Positions 1 to 5,266 of a stretch of 5,365 nt of DNA are shown in pieces; position 1 is the first letter of the stretch; every line of letters starts with the position of its first letter. Below the pieces are notes generated by a model. That model saw nothing but the letters and a program-made list of their open reading frames with translations, had not been told where the DNA came from and searched no databases. Location: NCBI GenBank assembly GCA_030156305.1, contig JASGMZ010000212.1:1-5365 (forward strand), read 5' to 3'. This DNA comes from Bacteroidales bacterium (GTDB lineage Bacteria; Bacteroidota; Bacteroidia; Bacteroidales; UBA12077). A program made the position numbers and the translations under genes.

Positions 1-558
1 TCAAGGCGTAAATAAGGCGAATAGCCATAGCTATTTAACGATTTTACAACGAAGAAAAAGGGCAAAAGAACAAGCCAAAATGTATAGGTTATTTACTTAT
101 AAGCCCTAAGTTAGTGGTTTGATGACAACCTGCCTGCCGTTCTAAACTGGCACAATTTGGCCGAAATCATTGGCAAAAAATCTGAATAGTGGCAAAACCC
201 GAACCGTATTATCCAATGGAAGACGATAAAAGTATAAAAACTAAAATTTTTTCGAAAAATACCAGCTGAATTGCAAATTCTGCTTATCAGGTTTAAACCC
301 ACGTTAAAGCATATCATGCCCTACCTGGTATTTTCATGTACACTGAACGAAAACAATAAATCAAATGATTAGGTTGGATTTTGATAACTTTTTTTAACTT
401 AGTATATATTTTTAAGGAGAGCATGCAGATAAGACCTGAGCTTAAGCTCCTTTGTTCGATTTTTTGCTTATAGCAAATTAACCGCAGGCAAACTGAACAG
501 AAATGTAAGAAAATGACCATTTTGTAGTAACATATAAAATTTAATCGACTTATTTTAA
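1..558. other. Left-edge region without a supportable gene
   Basis: No gene can be defended here. Both strands carry only short open frames with no recognisable motif. On the plus strand, positions 2-109 are open from the window edge and encode a basic peptide ending in LFTYKP before a TAA. This could be the tail of a gene starting outside the window, but the evidence is weak. Small structures are present: AATAGC (20-25) pairs with GCTATT (30-35), and AAGGCG occurs twice, at 3-8 and 14-19. The rest is AT-rich and looks like intergenic or decayed sequence. I found no convincing TTTG/TAnnTTTG promoter for the gene at 559. Confidence 0.5.
438..449. repeat. 12-bp perfect palindrome
   Basis: GAGCTTAAGCTC reads the same on both strands. 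It sits about 110 bp upstream of the outer-membrane protein gene. AAGGAG (414-419) and CTCCTT (447-452) could also pair across it. It might be a protein-binding site or chance; no second copy was seen in the window. Confidence 0.3.
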
Positions 559-1125
559 ATGATTAAAATAAAAGAAAGAATGAAACCCCACTCAACAATA
601 ATAAGGATAGTGATGTTGCTATTCATTGTCAACTCATTTTCAACACCCGGAATTTCTCAAGACACTACCTATACACAATTTATAGAAGCTGGGGGTGGAA
701 TGGGATATAGTGAATCGGTGCATGGAGCCTTTAATGCAGGGTTAACATTTTTTTTTCATCCATATCTTACCAGTATTGCTGATTATAACCAGTTTTATGG
801 AAAATCGGGTACTCTTTTTCATGAAATAAATTTAAAATTTGGCCCATATATTAGAATAAGGAATATCACCTACATCTCACTATCTGCAGGAATTTCGTAT
901 ATTTTTAATCAATCGGAGTATGAAACAAACTATTTCGGTAATCTATATTTACCTGCTACTACCTACGAAGAGAATAAATTTTTGAATGTTCCCATTCAGC
1001 TGAAAATCAATGTTGGATTATCCCCAAGAATTTCTCTAGGATTAAAAGGCACCTACAACTATCTTTGGGATGAGTATGAGGAAGATAAAGGCACAATCGT
1101 ATTCTTTTTAAGTTATGCCTTTTAA
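559..1125 (+). CDS. Secreted outer-membrane beta-barrel protein, function unknown
   Basis: A 188-residue protein with an N-terminal signal peptide: a basic n-region (KIKERMKPH), a hydrophobic core around residues 14-28 and a likely signal peptidase I cut after GIS (residue 33), leaving Q at the mature N-terminus. The mature part alternates polar and hydrophobic or aromatic residues in short strands separated by turns (for example GGGMGYSES, LSAGISYIFN, LGLKGTYNYLW). It ends in YAF, the terminal aromatic typical of proteins inserted by the BAM machinery. Its size suits an 8-stranded OmpX/OmpA-like barrel. The listed start is the longest; ATG at 580 (residue 8) gives a more usual 26-residue signal peptide and may be the real one. 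No Shine-Dalgarno is visible at either. It is convergent with the arsenic operon and nothing ties it to arsenic. Barrel and location are inferred from pattern; specific function is unknown. Confidence 0.75.
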   Translation: MIKIKERMKPHSTIIRIVMLLFIVNSFSTPGISQDTTYTQFIEAGGGMGYSESVHGAFNAGLTFFFHPYLTSIADYNQFYGKSGTLFHEINLKFGPYIRIRNITYISLSAGISYIFNQSEYETNYFGNLYLPATTYEENKFLNVPIQLKINVGLSPRISLGLKGTYNYLWDEYEEDKGTIVFFLSYAF

Positions 1126-1276
1126 TTATAATTCATTGAAACACAACTTTTTCCTTTACTTCAGTATCTGGCAATGTTAAATTCTTTTTTCTGAACACAC
1201 CAGAAACCATTTACCTGTTGATTATTCTGTAATAGGGAAATAGTCTATAATAGCTGGATGACCATAGCATATGTAA

Positions 1277-1344
1277 CCCTTAACGAAGGGGCGAACTCGT
1301 TCGTTAAATAATTTCCTCGGGCTTATATCGTCTCATTTATAAGC
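1277..1344. terminator. Hairpin cluster between convergent genes, possible terminator
   Basis: Several inverted repeats lie here. CCCTT (1277-1281) pairs with AAGGG (1286-1290) over an AACG loop. TTAACGAA (1280-1287) pairs with TTCGTTAA (1300-1307). GCTTATA (1321-1327) pairs with TATAAGC (1338-1344), starting 4 bp past the acr3 stop codon. The position between two converging transcription units fits a two-way terminator. No run of T follows the stems on either strand, so this is not a canonical intrinsic terminator. Confidence 0.3.
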
Positions 1345-1348
1345 TTAC

Positions 1349-2377
1349 CTAATATTTCCATCTATTCGCCAGTGCCACCAGCGATAACATGACAGGCACT
1401 TCCACCAGCACACCAACAACGGTTACCAAGGCAGCCGGTGAGTTTAAGCCGAAAAGAGAAATGGCAACGGCTACGGCCAGTTCAAAAAAGTTGCTGGCAC
1501 CAATCATTGAAGCAGGGGCACAGATAGCGTGCGGAAGTTTTAGTTTTCTGCCACCAAACCATGCCAGAAAAAAGATAAAGTAGGTCTGGATAACCAATGG
1601 CACCGCAGCAAGCAAAATGATAAACGGATTATTCAGGATATTCTGTCCCTGAAAAGCAAACAATAATACCAATGTGATTAAAAGGGCAATAATACTTACG
1701 GGCTTTAGTTTGGGCAAAAACACTTTTTTGAACCATTCTTCTCCGCGCCGTCGTATCATCAATCGCTGGGTAATTACGCCTGCTACCAGCGGAATAACTA
1801 CAAAAATAACAACACTCGCTACCAGTGTATCGTATGGGATGGAAATGTTGGTAATTCCGAGTAATAATCCCACAATAGGAACAAAAGCAATCAAGATAAA
1901 TAAATCGTTTACCGAAACCTGCACCAGCGTGTAGTTGGGGTCGCCATCGGTAAGGTAACTCCATACAAAAACCATCGCGGTACAAGGAGCAGCACCCAGT
2001 ATAATTGCACCGGCAATATATTCGCCTGCCAGCGCCGGGTCAATCCAGGCAGCATAAATTTTAGAGAAAAATATCCAGGCAAAAAAGGCCATGGAAAAGG
2101 GTTTTATTGCCCAGTTAATAATCAACGTCCATACTACCCCGCGTGGTTTTTTTCCTATTTTTTTTATGCTGGAAAAATCAACCTGAAGCATCATGGGATA
2201 AATCATTAACCAAATAAGTACAGCTACAGGAATGTTTACTTTTGCAAATTCAAGGCTGCTAATGGCTTCGATTGAATCGCCAAAAAAATAGCCAAGGCCT
2301 ATCCCCGCGAGGATTCCAAGAGCTACCCAGAGAGTTAAATATTTTTCAAAAAATCCGATTTGTTTTTTTTGTACCAT
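1349..2377 (-). CDS. acr3: Arsenite efflux permease of the ACR3 family
   Basis: Inner-membrane transporter that exports As(III), probably driven by the proton gradient as in other family members. The 342 residues carry about ten hydrophobic segments (roughly 11-33, 45-65, 80-104, 118-140, 149-173, 184-204, 226-246, 251-275, 283-309, 313-336), the standard ACR3 topology. Diagnostic motifs are intact: GAAPCTAMVFVWS (128-140), containing the conserved transport cysteine C132 of the fourth segment; DPNYTLVQVSVND (146-158); GASNFFELAVAVA (293-305), with E299; and the last-helix VGVLVEVPVMLSL, with E326. Length is normal for the short bacterial form. It is the last gene of the arsenic operon, 19 bp after arsM, with no promoter apparent in that gap. 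It lacks the R-rich cytoplasmic loops and size of ArsB, so ACR3 is the secure call. Not truncated. Confidence 0.96.
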   Translation of the reverse strand: MVQKKQIGFFEKYLTLWVALGILAGIGLGYFFGDSIEAISSLEFAKVNIPVAVLIWLMIYPMMLQVDFSSIKKIGKKPRGVVWTLIINWAIKPFSMAFFAWIFFSKIYAAWIDPALAGEYIAGAIILGAAPCTAMVFVWSYLTDGDPNYTLVQVSVNDLFILIAFVPIVGLLLGITNISIPYDTLVASVVIFVVIPLVAGVITQRLMIRRRGEEWFKKVFLPKLKPVSIIALLITLVLLFAFQGQNILNNPFIILLAAVPLVIQTYFIFFLAWFGGRKLKLPHAICAPASMIGASNFFELAVAVAISLFGLNSPAALVTVVGVLVEVPVMLSLVALANRWKY

Positions 2378-2396
2378 ATTTTGTGATTTTATCGTA

Positions 2397-3197
2397 TTAT
2401 TTTTTTGCTTTTACGGTGATACTGTAAATTCCGGTTTTCTCTTTTTTAAATTTCCGTAGCTCATCCATCGAAAGATATTTTAACAGGATAGGATTAGGAA
2501 TGGCTATCTCTTTTTCCTTTTCGATGGAAACATCTGTAAAATTATTTTCCAGAATGATTTTTAGATAATCATTTTTTTGTATGGCTCCTGATATGCAACC
2601 TGCATACATTTCGGCATCCTGCTTAATCTTATCAGGTAAATCACCCGAAAGTACCACATCGGAAACACAAAAATGCCCGCCGGGTTTTAATACGCGGTAT
2701 ATTTCTTTAAATGCTTTTGCCTTATCAGGAACTAAATTCAACACACAGTTCGAAATCACCACATCAAAAGCGTTATCGGGCAAAGGCATTTCTTCAATAT
2801 CACCCAGCATAAATTCTACATTGGTATAACCTAATTTTTGATTGTTTTCCAGGGCTTTTTCAACCATGGCTTCGGTAAAATCGATACCGGTTACTTTGCC
2901 TTTCTCGCCTACAAAAGCCCGTGCCACAAAACAATCATTCCCTGCGCCACTTCCAAGGTCCAGCACATGGTGGCCTTCTTTTATTTCGGCAAATTCGGTG
3001 GGTAATCCACAACCCAGCCCTAAATCAGCGTTTTTATGATATCCTTTAACATGATTATATTCGTCACCAATCATACTGATTTCTGATTCACCGCAACATC
3101 CGGTACTTCCACAACACGAACTTTCGTTTTGTGTTTTGGATTGAAGGGCAATTTGGCTGTATTTTTCTTTTACAATAGCTTTTAAATCTTTGCTCAT
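2397..3197 (-). CDS. arsM: Arsenite S-adenosylmethionine methyltransferase
   Basis: Cytoplasmic enzyme that transfers methyl groups from S-adenosylmethionine to As(III), giving methylated and partly volatile arsenicals. The 266-residue protein has the class I Rossmann methyltransferase core, with the SAM-binding motif VLDLGSGAGNDCFVA (78-92), the acidic residue of GID (104-106) and GDIEEMPLPD (132-141). Cysteines match those known to bind As(III) in the family: the pair C28/C29 with C34/C35 in SSCCGSTGCCG, C63 in GLGCGLP, C151 in SNCVLNL and C201 in AGCISGA. NCVLNL and AEMYAGCISGA are strong ArsM signatures. The length fits short bacterial ArsM, without the longer C-terminal part of the algal enzyme. 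Its ATG overlaps the arsC stop by 4 bp (ATGA), which suggests translational coupling. Downstream is acr3. Confidence 0.95.
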   Translation of the reverse strand: MSKDLKAIVKEKYSQIALQSKTQNESSCCGSTGCCGESEISMIGDEYNHVKGYHKNADLGLGCGLPTEFAEIKEGHHVLDLGSGAGNDCFVARAFVGEKGKVTGIDFTEAMVEKALENNQKLGYTNVEFMLGDIEEMPLPDNAFDVVISNCVLNLVPDKAKAFKEIYRVLKPGGHFCVSDVVLSGDLPDKIKQDAEMYAGCISGAIQKNDYLKIILENNFTDVSIEKEKEIAIPNPILLKYLSMDELRKFKKEKTGIYSITVKAKK

Positions 3198-3619
3198 ACT
3201 TTGGGTTTTATTTCGTTGATATACAATTTATAAAATGCTTCTTTAATGCCATCGCGGGTTTTTCGGAATTCGTTCCGGATGTGCTCATCTGTTCCGGTAG
3301 CCTTCGACGGGTCATCGAAACCTATATGCAAACGGTGTTTTACTTTGCCCATAAAAGCAGGGCAGGCTTCGTTGGCACCACCGCAAACCGTAATTACATA
3401 ATCCCATTCCTGGTCAAGATACATATCTACCGAATCGGAGGTGTGATGACTGATATCAATGCCAATCTCTTTCATCACGGCAACCGCTTTTTCGTTTAGT
3501 TTCCCGGATGCATCGGTACCTGCCGAACGTACATAAAGATTATTGTCAAACGATTGCAAAAAACCGTGAGCCATCTGGCTGCGGCATGAATTTCCTGTAC
3601 AAAGAATTAATATTTTCAT
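3194..3619 (-). CDS. arsC: Arsenate reductase, thioredoxin-coupled type (LMW phosphatase fold)
   Basis: Reduces As(V) to As(III) in the cytoplasm, producing the substrate for Acr3 and ArsM. The 141-residue protein opens with the P-loop CTGNSCRS: nucleophile C7 and R13 form the CX5R motif of low-molecular-weight tyrosine phosphatases. A second pair, C79 and C86 in VCGGANEACPAF, matches the resolving cysteines of the S. aureus pI258-type enzyme that passes a disulfide to thioredoxin. D103-P104 in FDDPSKATG supplies the general acid region. All catalytic parts are present. The frame is open to an ATG at 3670, but that would add 17 residues overlapping the upstream gene and displace the P-loop from the N-terminus. 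ATG at 3619 gives the family-typical MKILILCTGNSCRS start, 19 bp after the rhodanese stop. Overlaps arsM by 4 bp. Confidence 0.94.
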   Translation of the reverse strand: MKILILCTGNSCRSQMAHGFLQSFDNNLYVRSAGTDASGKLNEKAVAVMKEIGIDISHHTSDSVDMYLDQEWDYVITVCGGANEACPAFMGKVKHRLHIGFDDPSKATGTDEHIRNEFRKTRDGIKEAFYKLYINEIKPKV

Positions 3620-3638
3620 AAAAATAATAGTAAAGTTT

Positions 3639-4058
3639 TTATCTGTCTCGTCTGCGTAACATACATGCACACGAGCCGGTTAAACGTTCTGTTTTATCTT
3701 CTTTTATGGGTAGCCCGTCGCGTTCCCACTCAACTATTCCTCCGGCCATGTTGGCAATATTTTCAAACCCTTTTTCTTTCAAAAACAGCATGGCCTTTTT
3801 ACTGTTAATACCGGTTGAATCGGCAATAATTAAGGGTTTATCAGAGGGTAGTTCATGCAAATTTTCAGCTAATATGCTTTGCGGGCAAAAAATAATTTCT
3901 TCCACATCAAACATTTTATAGCGGTTGAGATAATCCTCACGAACATCAACAATAACTCCGCCCTTTTTGCATATTTCTAAGGTTTCAGTTGGTGATAAAT
4001 TTAAAATTCCGCTCGATACCATTCCTTTATCTTCAAAAAATTTACGCATACTTAACAT
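3639..4058 (-). CDS. Rhodanese-like protein lacking the catalytic Cys, with a CxC tail
   Basis: A 139-residue single-domain rhodanese-like protein. The fold is shown by VIVDVRE (35-41), the PLIIADSTGINSKKA strand-loop-helix (75-89), LKEKGFENIANMAGGIVEWE (93-112) and the closing DGLPI. In active rhodaneses the loop after the central strand begins with the nucleophilic Cys (CRSGxRS). Here that position is D80 (ADSTGINS), so sulfurtransferase activity by the usual mechanism is unlikely. The protein instead ends in LTGSCACMLRRRDR, with C130 and C132 forming a Cys-x-Cys pair; C58 is a further cysteine. Position in the operon, between arsR and arsC, implies a role in arsenic response, perhaps thiol binding or relay of As(III); this is inference. 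The listed start overlaps arsR by 7 bp. ATG at 4049 (residue 4) would leave 2 bp between the genes and is equally plausible. Confidence 0.85.
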   Translation of the reverse strand: MLSMRKFFEDKGMVSSGILNLSPTETLEICKKGGVIVDVREDYLNRYKMFDVEEIIFCPQSILAENLHELPSDKPLIIADSTGINSKKAMLFLKEKGFENIANMAGGIVEWERDGLPIKEDKTERLTGSCACMLRRRDR

Positions 4059-4384
4059 TGATTTTTTTGTTCAATAGATATCTCTTCGAAAAAACCGGCG
4101 ATTAAATTTTTCAAATCTTTAATGCAGGTTTCACATAAACAGTAGTTTACTTTTAGTCCGTCAATCTGGCCTTTGATTAAGCCTACTTTTTTGAGTTCCT
4201 GTAAATGTTGCGAGACAGTGGTGCGGCTTAAAGGCATTTCTTTGCTGATATCGCCCGATATGCATGTTTTACATTGGGCCAGATAACGCAAAATAGCCAG
4301 TCGTGCAGGGTGGCTCAATACTCTCGACAGCTCGGCAATACGTTGCAGGTCCTCTTCAAAAAGGGATGATTTTTTATAAGTCAT
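4052..4384 (-). CDS. arsR: ArsR/SmtB-family arsenic-responsive repressor
   Basis: A 110-residue winged-helix repressor that should bind the operon promoter and release it when As(III) is bound. The core is ALSRVLSHPARLAILRYL-like helices (around 17-36), the recognition region SGDISKEMPLSRTTVSQHLQ (43-62), and a wing around KGQIDGLKVNYCL (71-83). Candidate metal ligands are C38 and C41 in QCKTC, at the start of the helix used by classic ArsR proteins. There is also a second cluster, C82, C84 and C87 in YCLCETC, and a terminal C110. The frame extends upstream to an ATG at 4435, but that codon lies upstream of the -33 box and so would not be transcribed. ATG at 4384 follows an AAAGG (4390-4394) and the predicted transcription start by about 15 nt. 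First gene of the operon, probably autoregulated. Confidence 0.93.
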   Translation of the reverse strand: MTYKKSSLFEEDLQRIAELSRVLSHPARLAILRYLAQCKTCISGDISKEMPLSRTTVSQHLQELKKVGLIKGQIDGLKVNYCLCETCIKDLKNLIAGFFEEISIEQKNQC

Positions 4385-4396
4385 TTTTACCTTTGT

Positions 4397-4422
4397 TTTA
4401 TGTCGCAAACATACGACATAAA
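4397..4422 (-). promoter_or_regulatory. Probable ArsR operator dyad
   Basis: TTTATGTCG (4397-4405) and CGACATAAA (4414-4422) form a perfect 9-bp inverted repeat with an 8-bp spacer, ending 12 bp upstream of the arsR start. Length, symmetry and position fit a dimeric ArsR-family operator. The spacer is exactly the -7 promoter box, so bound repressor would block RNA polymerase. Assignment to ArsR is inferred from position and symmetry. Confidence 0.75.
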
Positions 4423-4436
4423 TTAAGATTTTCAAA
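4406..4436 (-). promoter_or_regulatory. Bacteroidetes-type promoter of the arsenic operon
   Basis: Reading the minus strand, TTTG (4436-4433) is followed after 19 bp by TATGTTTG (4413-4406). This matches the Bacteroidetes housekeeping consensus (TTTG at -33, TAnnTTTG at -7) with typical spacing. The predicted transcription start is near 4399-4400, giving a leader of about 15 nt before arsR. It is the only good promoter seen for the five-gene operon. Confidence 0.8.
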
Positions 4437-4440
4437 TCTT
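4425..4440. repeat. Second short dyad over the -33 box
   Basis: AAGATTT (4425-4431) and AAATCTT (4434-4440) form a 7-bp inverted repeat with a 2-bp centre, covering the -33 TTTG of the arsenic operon promoter. Its sequence differs from the dyad at 4397-4422. It could bind another regulator or be a chance feature of AT-rich DNA. Confidence 0.35.
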
Positions 4441-4586
4441 TTATTATTAAATTTGGGTTAAATATCGTTTAATGTTTCTTGTTGCGATAGGGAGAATTGT
4501 TATATCTTCGCCAGAAAATTTCGGATTGGAGATAATGCAACTAATTAATAACCGGGTAATTATTTTGCAGAAAAAGTTATAGAAAG
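4441..4586. other. Intergenic stretch with a short open frame of unknown meaning
   Basis: The space between the operon promoter and the first repeat. On the plus strand, ATG at 4472 opens 36 codons to a TAG at 4580-4582; the peptide begins MFLVAIGRIVISSPENFG. Its composition looks protein-like, but it is too short to judge, has no visible ribosome binding site and matches no family I recognise. It may be a remnant of a longer gene. No other site was identified. Confidence 0.3.
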
Positions 4587-4619
4587 ACCTTTTCCAAAGT
4601 TCCAAACTTTGGAAAAGGT
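4587..4619. repeat. REP-like palindrome with a 15-bp perfect stem
   Basis: ACCTTTTCCAAAGTT (4587-4601) and AACTTTGGAAAAGGT (4605-4619) are exact reverse complements around a CCA loop. It sits 77 bp upstream of the RAYT start codon, where such transposases usually have their palindromic targets. A diverged copy lies inside that gene (4910-4945). It lacks the GTAG-type tetranucleotide foot of enterobacterial REPs, so the RAYT-target role is inferred. No T-run follows, arguing against a terminator. Confidence 0.75.
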
Positions 4620-4652
4620 AAATAGAATTTAAATAGAATTTAAATAGAATTT
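4620..4652. repeat. Three exact 11-bp tandem repeats
   Basis: The unit AAATAGAATTT occurs three times without mismatch at 4620-4630, 4631-4641 and 4642-4652. The array begins directly after the palindrome's right arm and ends 44 bp before the RAYT start. The 11-bp period is close to one helical turn. Probably a slippage-generated array of variable copy number; no function is evident. Confidence 0.85.
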
Positions 4653-4696
4653 GCAAAATTCGATGAAAGATTATATTTTCATATTAAAATCAATCC

Positions 4697-5107
4697 ATGG
4701 AAATATTAGAATCAGGGTATTATTATCATATTTATAATCATGCCAACGGCTCTGACAATCTCTTTCGGAGTGATGATAATTATCGTTTTTTTTTAAAAAA
4801 ATTTAAACAACATGTAACTCCCATTGCAGAAACATATGCCTATTGTTTACTGCCTAATCATTTTCATTTCTTAGTAAGAATTAAAGAGGAAGGGGTGATA
4901 AGAAGTACATTTCCAAAATTCCAAACGTTGGAAAAGATTAATAGGAATAAATTTATAAGCAAACAGTTTTCGAACTTTTTTAGTTCATATACACAGTCCT
5001 TTAACAAAGTTAATGGGCGGAAAGGAAGTTTGTTTTATAAAAATTTCAAACGGAAAAGAATCACTACCGAAATATATTTAAAACAATGTAACTATTCAGT
5101 CGCATAA
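4697..5107 (+). pseudogene. REP-associated tyrosine transposase (RAYT, Y1/HUH), 3'-truncated
   Basis: RAYT proteins are single-strand DNA endonucleases of the IS200/IS605-like Y1 superfamily that act on REP palindromes. The opening GYYYHIYNHANGSDNLF, the metal-binding HUH motif in LLPNHFHFLV (H55, H57), the catalytic tyrosine Y98 in FSSYTQSFNK and the NGRKGSLFYKNFKRKRI segment are all present. Family members normally run on from YLKQ into a YIHxNPV helix and a C-terminal tail, reaching roughly 180 residues. Here the frame leaves the family pattern after Q130 (5086) and stops six codons later, so about a quarter of the protein is missing. Catalytic residues survive, but the loss of the C-terminal helix makes activity doubtful. 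Residues 72-80 (FPKFQTLEK) are encoded by a copy of the upstream palindromic repeat. No Shine-Dalgarno was seen. It could instead be a short divergent variant. Confidence 0.8.
4910..4945 (+). repeat. In-frame copy of the palindromic repeat within the RAYT gene
   Basis: Positions 4910-4945 match 4591-4626 at 31 of 36 bases by eye, and 25 of 27 over the first nine codons. Both copies read FPKFQTLEK in the RAYT frame, and both differences in those nine codons are synonymous (AAG/AAA for Lys, ACT/ACG for Thr). The palindromic character is partly retained here, with two mismatches in an 11-bp stem. The encoded stretch lies in the loop between the HUH strand and the tyrosine helix. Confidence 0.75.
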
Positions 5108-5116
5108 ATTTTTACT

Positions 5117-5137
5117 GCGAGACGCAAAGACGCGAAG
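5117..5137. repeat. Short GACGCRAA tandem motif
   Basis: GACGCAAA (5121-5128) is followed directly by GACGCGAA (5129-5136), preceded by GCGA. It lies just past the broken end of the RAYT gene. Similar GACGCAAA runs are, from memory, common between genes in Bacteroidetes. No function is known to me. Confidence 0.4.
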
Positions 5138-5193
5138 AAATGGGAAAAAAGATGAATTGGGTATATAGACAGTTAATAACGGTTGTTTTGAAC

Positions 5194-5233
5194 CATATAA
5201 GGCATATAAGGTCATATAAGTTTTTCTTATATA
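5194..5233. repeat. CATATAAG triple repeat with hairpin
   Basis: CATATAAGG (5194-5202), CATATAAGG (5203-5211) and CATATAAG (5213-5220) stand in near-perfect tandem. The last copy pairs with CTTATAT (5226-5232) through a TTTTT loop, giving a 7-bp stem with five T within the loop. It is an intergenic repeat cluster; a weak terminator role is possible but not shown. Confidence 0.65.
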
Positions 5234-5266
5234 CCACAAATGGTTATAAACTAAACTTTTTACCAT

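Noticed and set aside
111..520. Two 68-codon minus-strand open frames (111-317 and 314-520)
   Set aside because: Composition is typical of translated AT-rich non-coding DNA, with no motif, signal or ribosome binding site, and no neighbour arrangement suggesting a real gene.
3620..3670. Longer arsC starting at 3670
   Set aside because: It would overlap the rhodanese gene's end and put 17 extra residues before the P-loop; the start at 3619 fits the family.
1389..3921. Plus-strand frames opposite acr3, arsM, arsC and the rhodanese gene
   Set aside because: They are antisense shadows of well-recognised genes on the minus strand.
4385..4435. Longer arsR starting at 4435
   Set aside because: That ATG lies upstream of the -33 box, and the extension would span the promoter and operator; the start at 4384 fits the family.
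4587..4652. CRISPR-like or iteron-origin interpretation of the palindrome and 11-bp repeats
   Set aside because: Repeats are directly adjacent without spacers, only three in number, and no cas or replication-initiator gene is present.
4447..4656. 69-codon minus-strand frame across the palindrome and tandem array
   Set aside because: The peptide is only a translation of the repeats and shows no family features.
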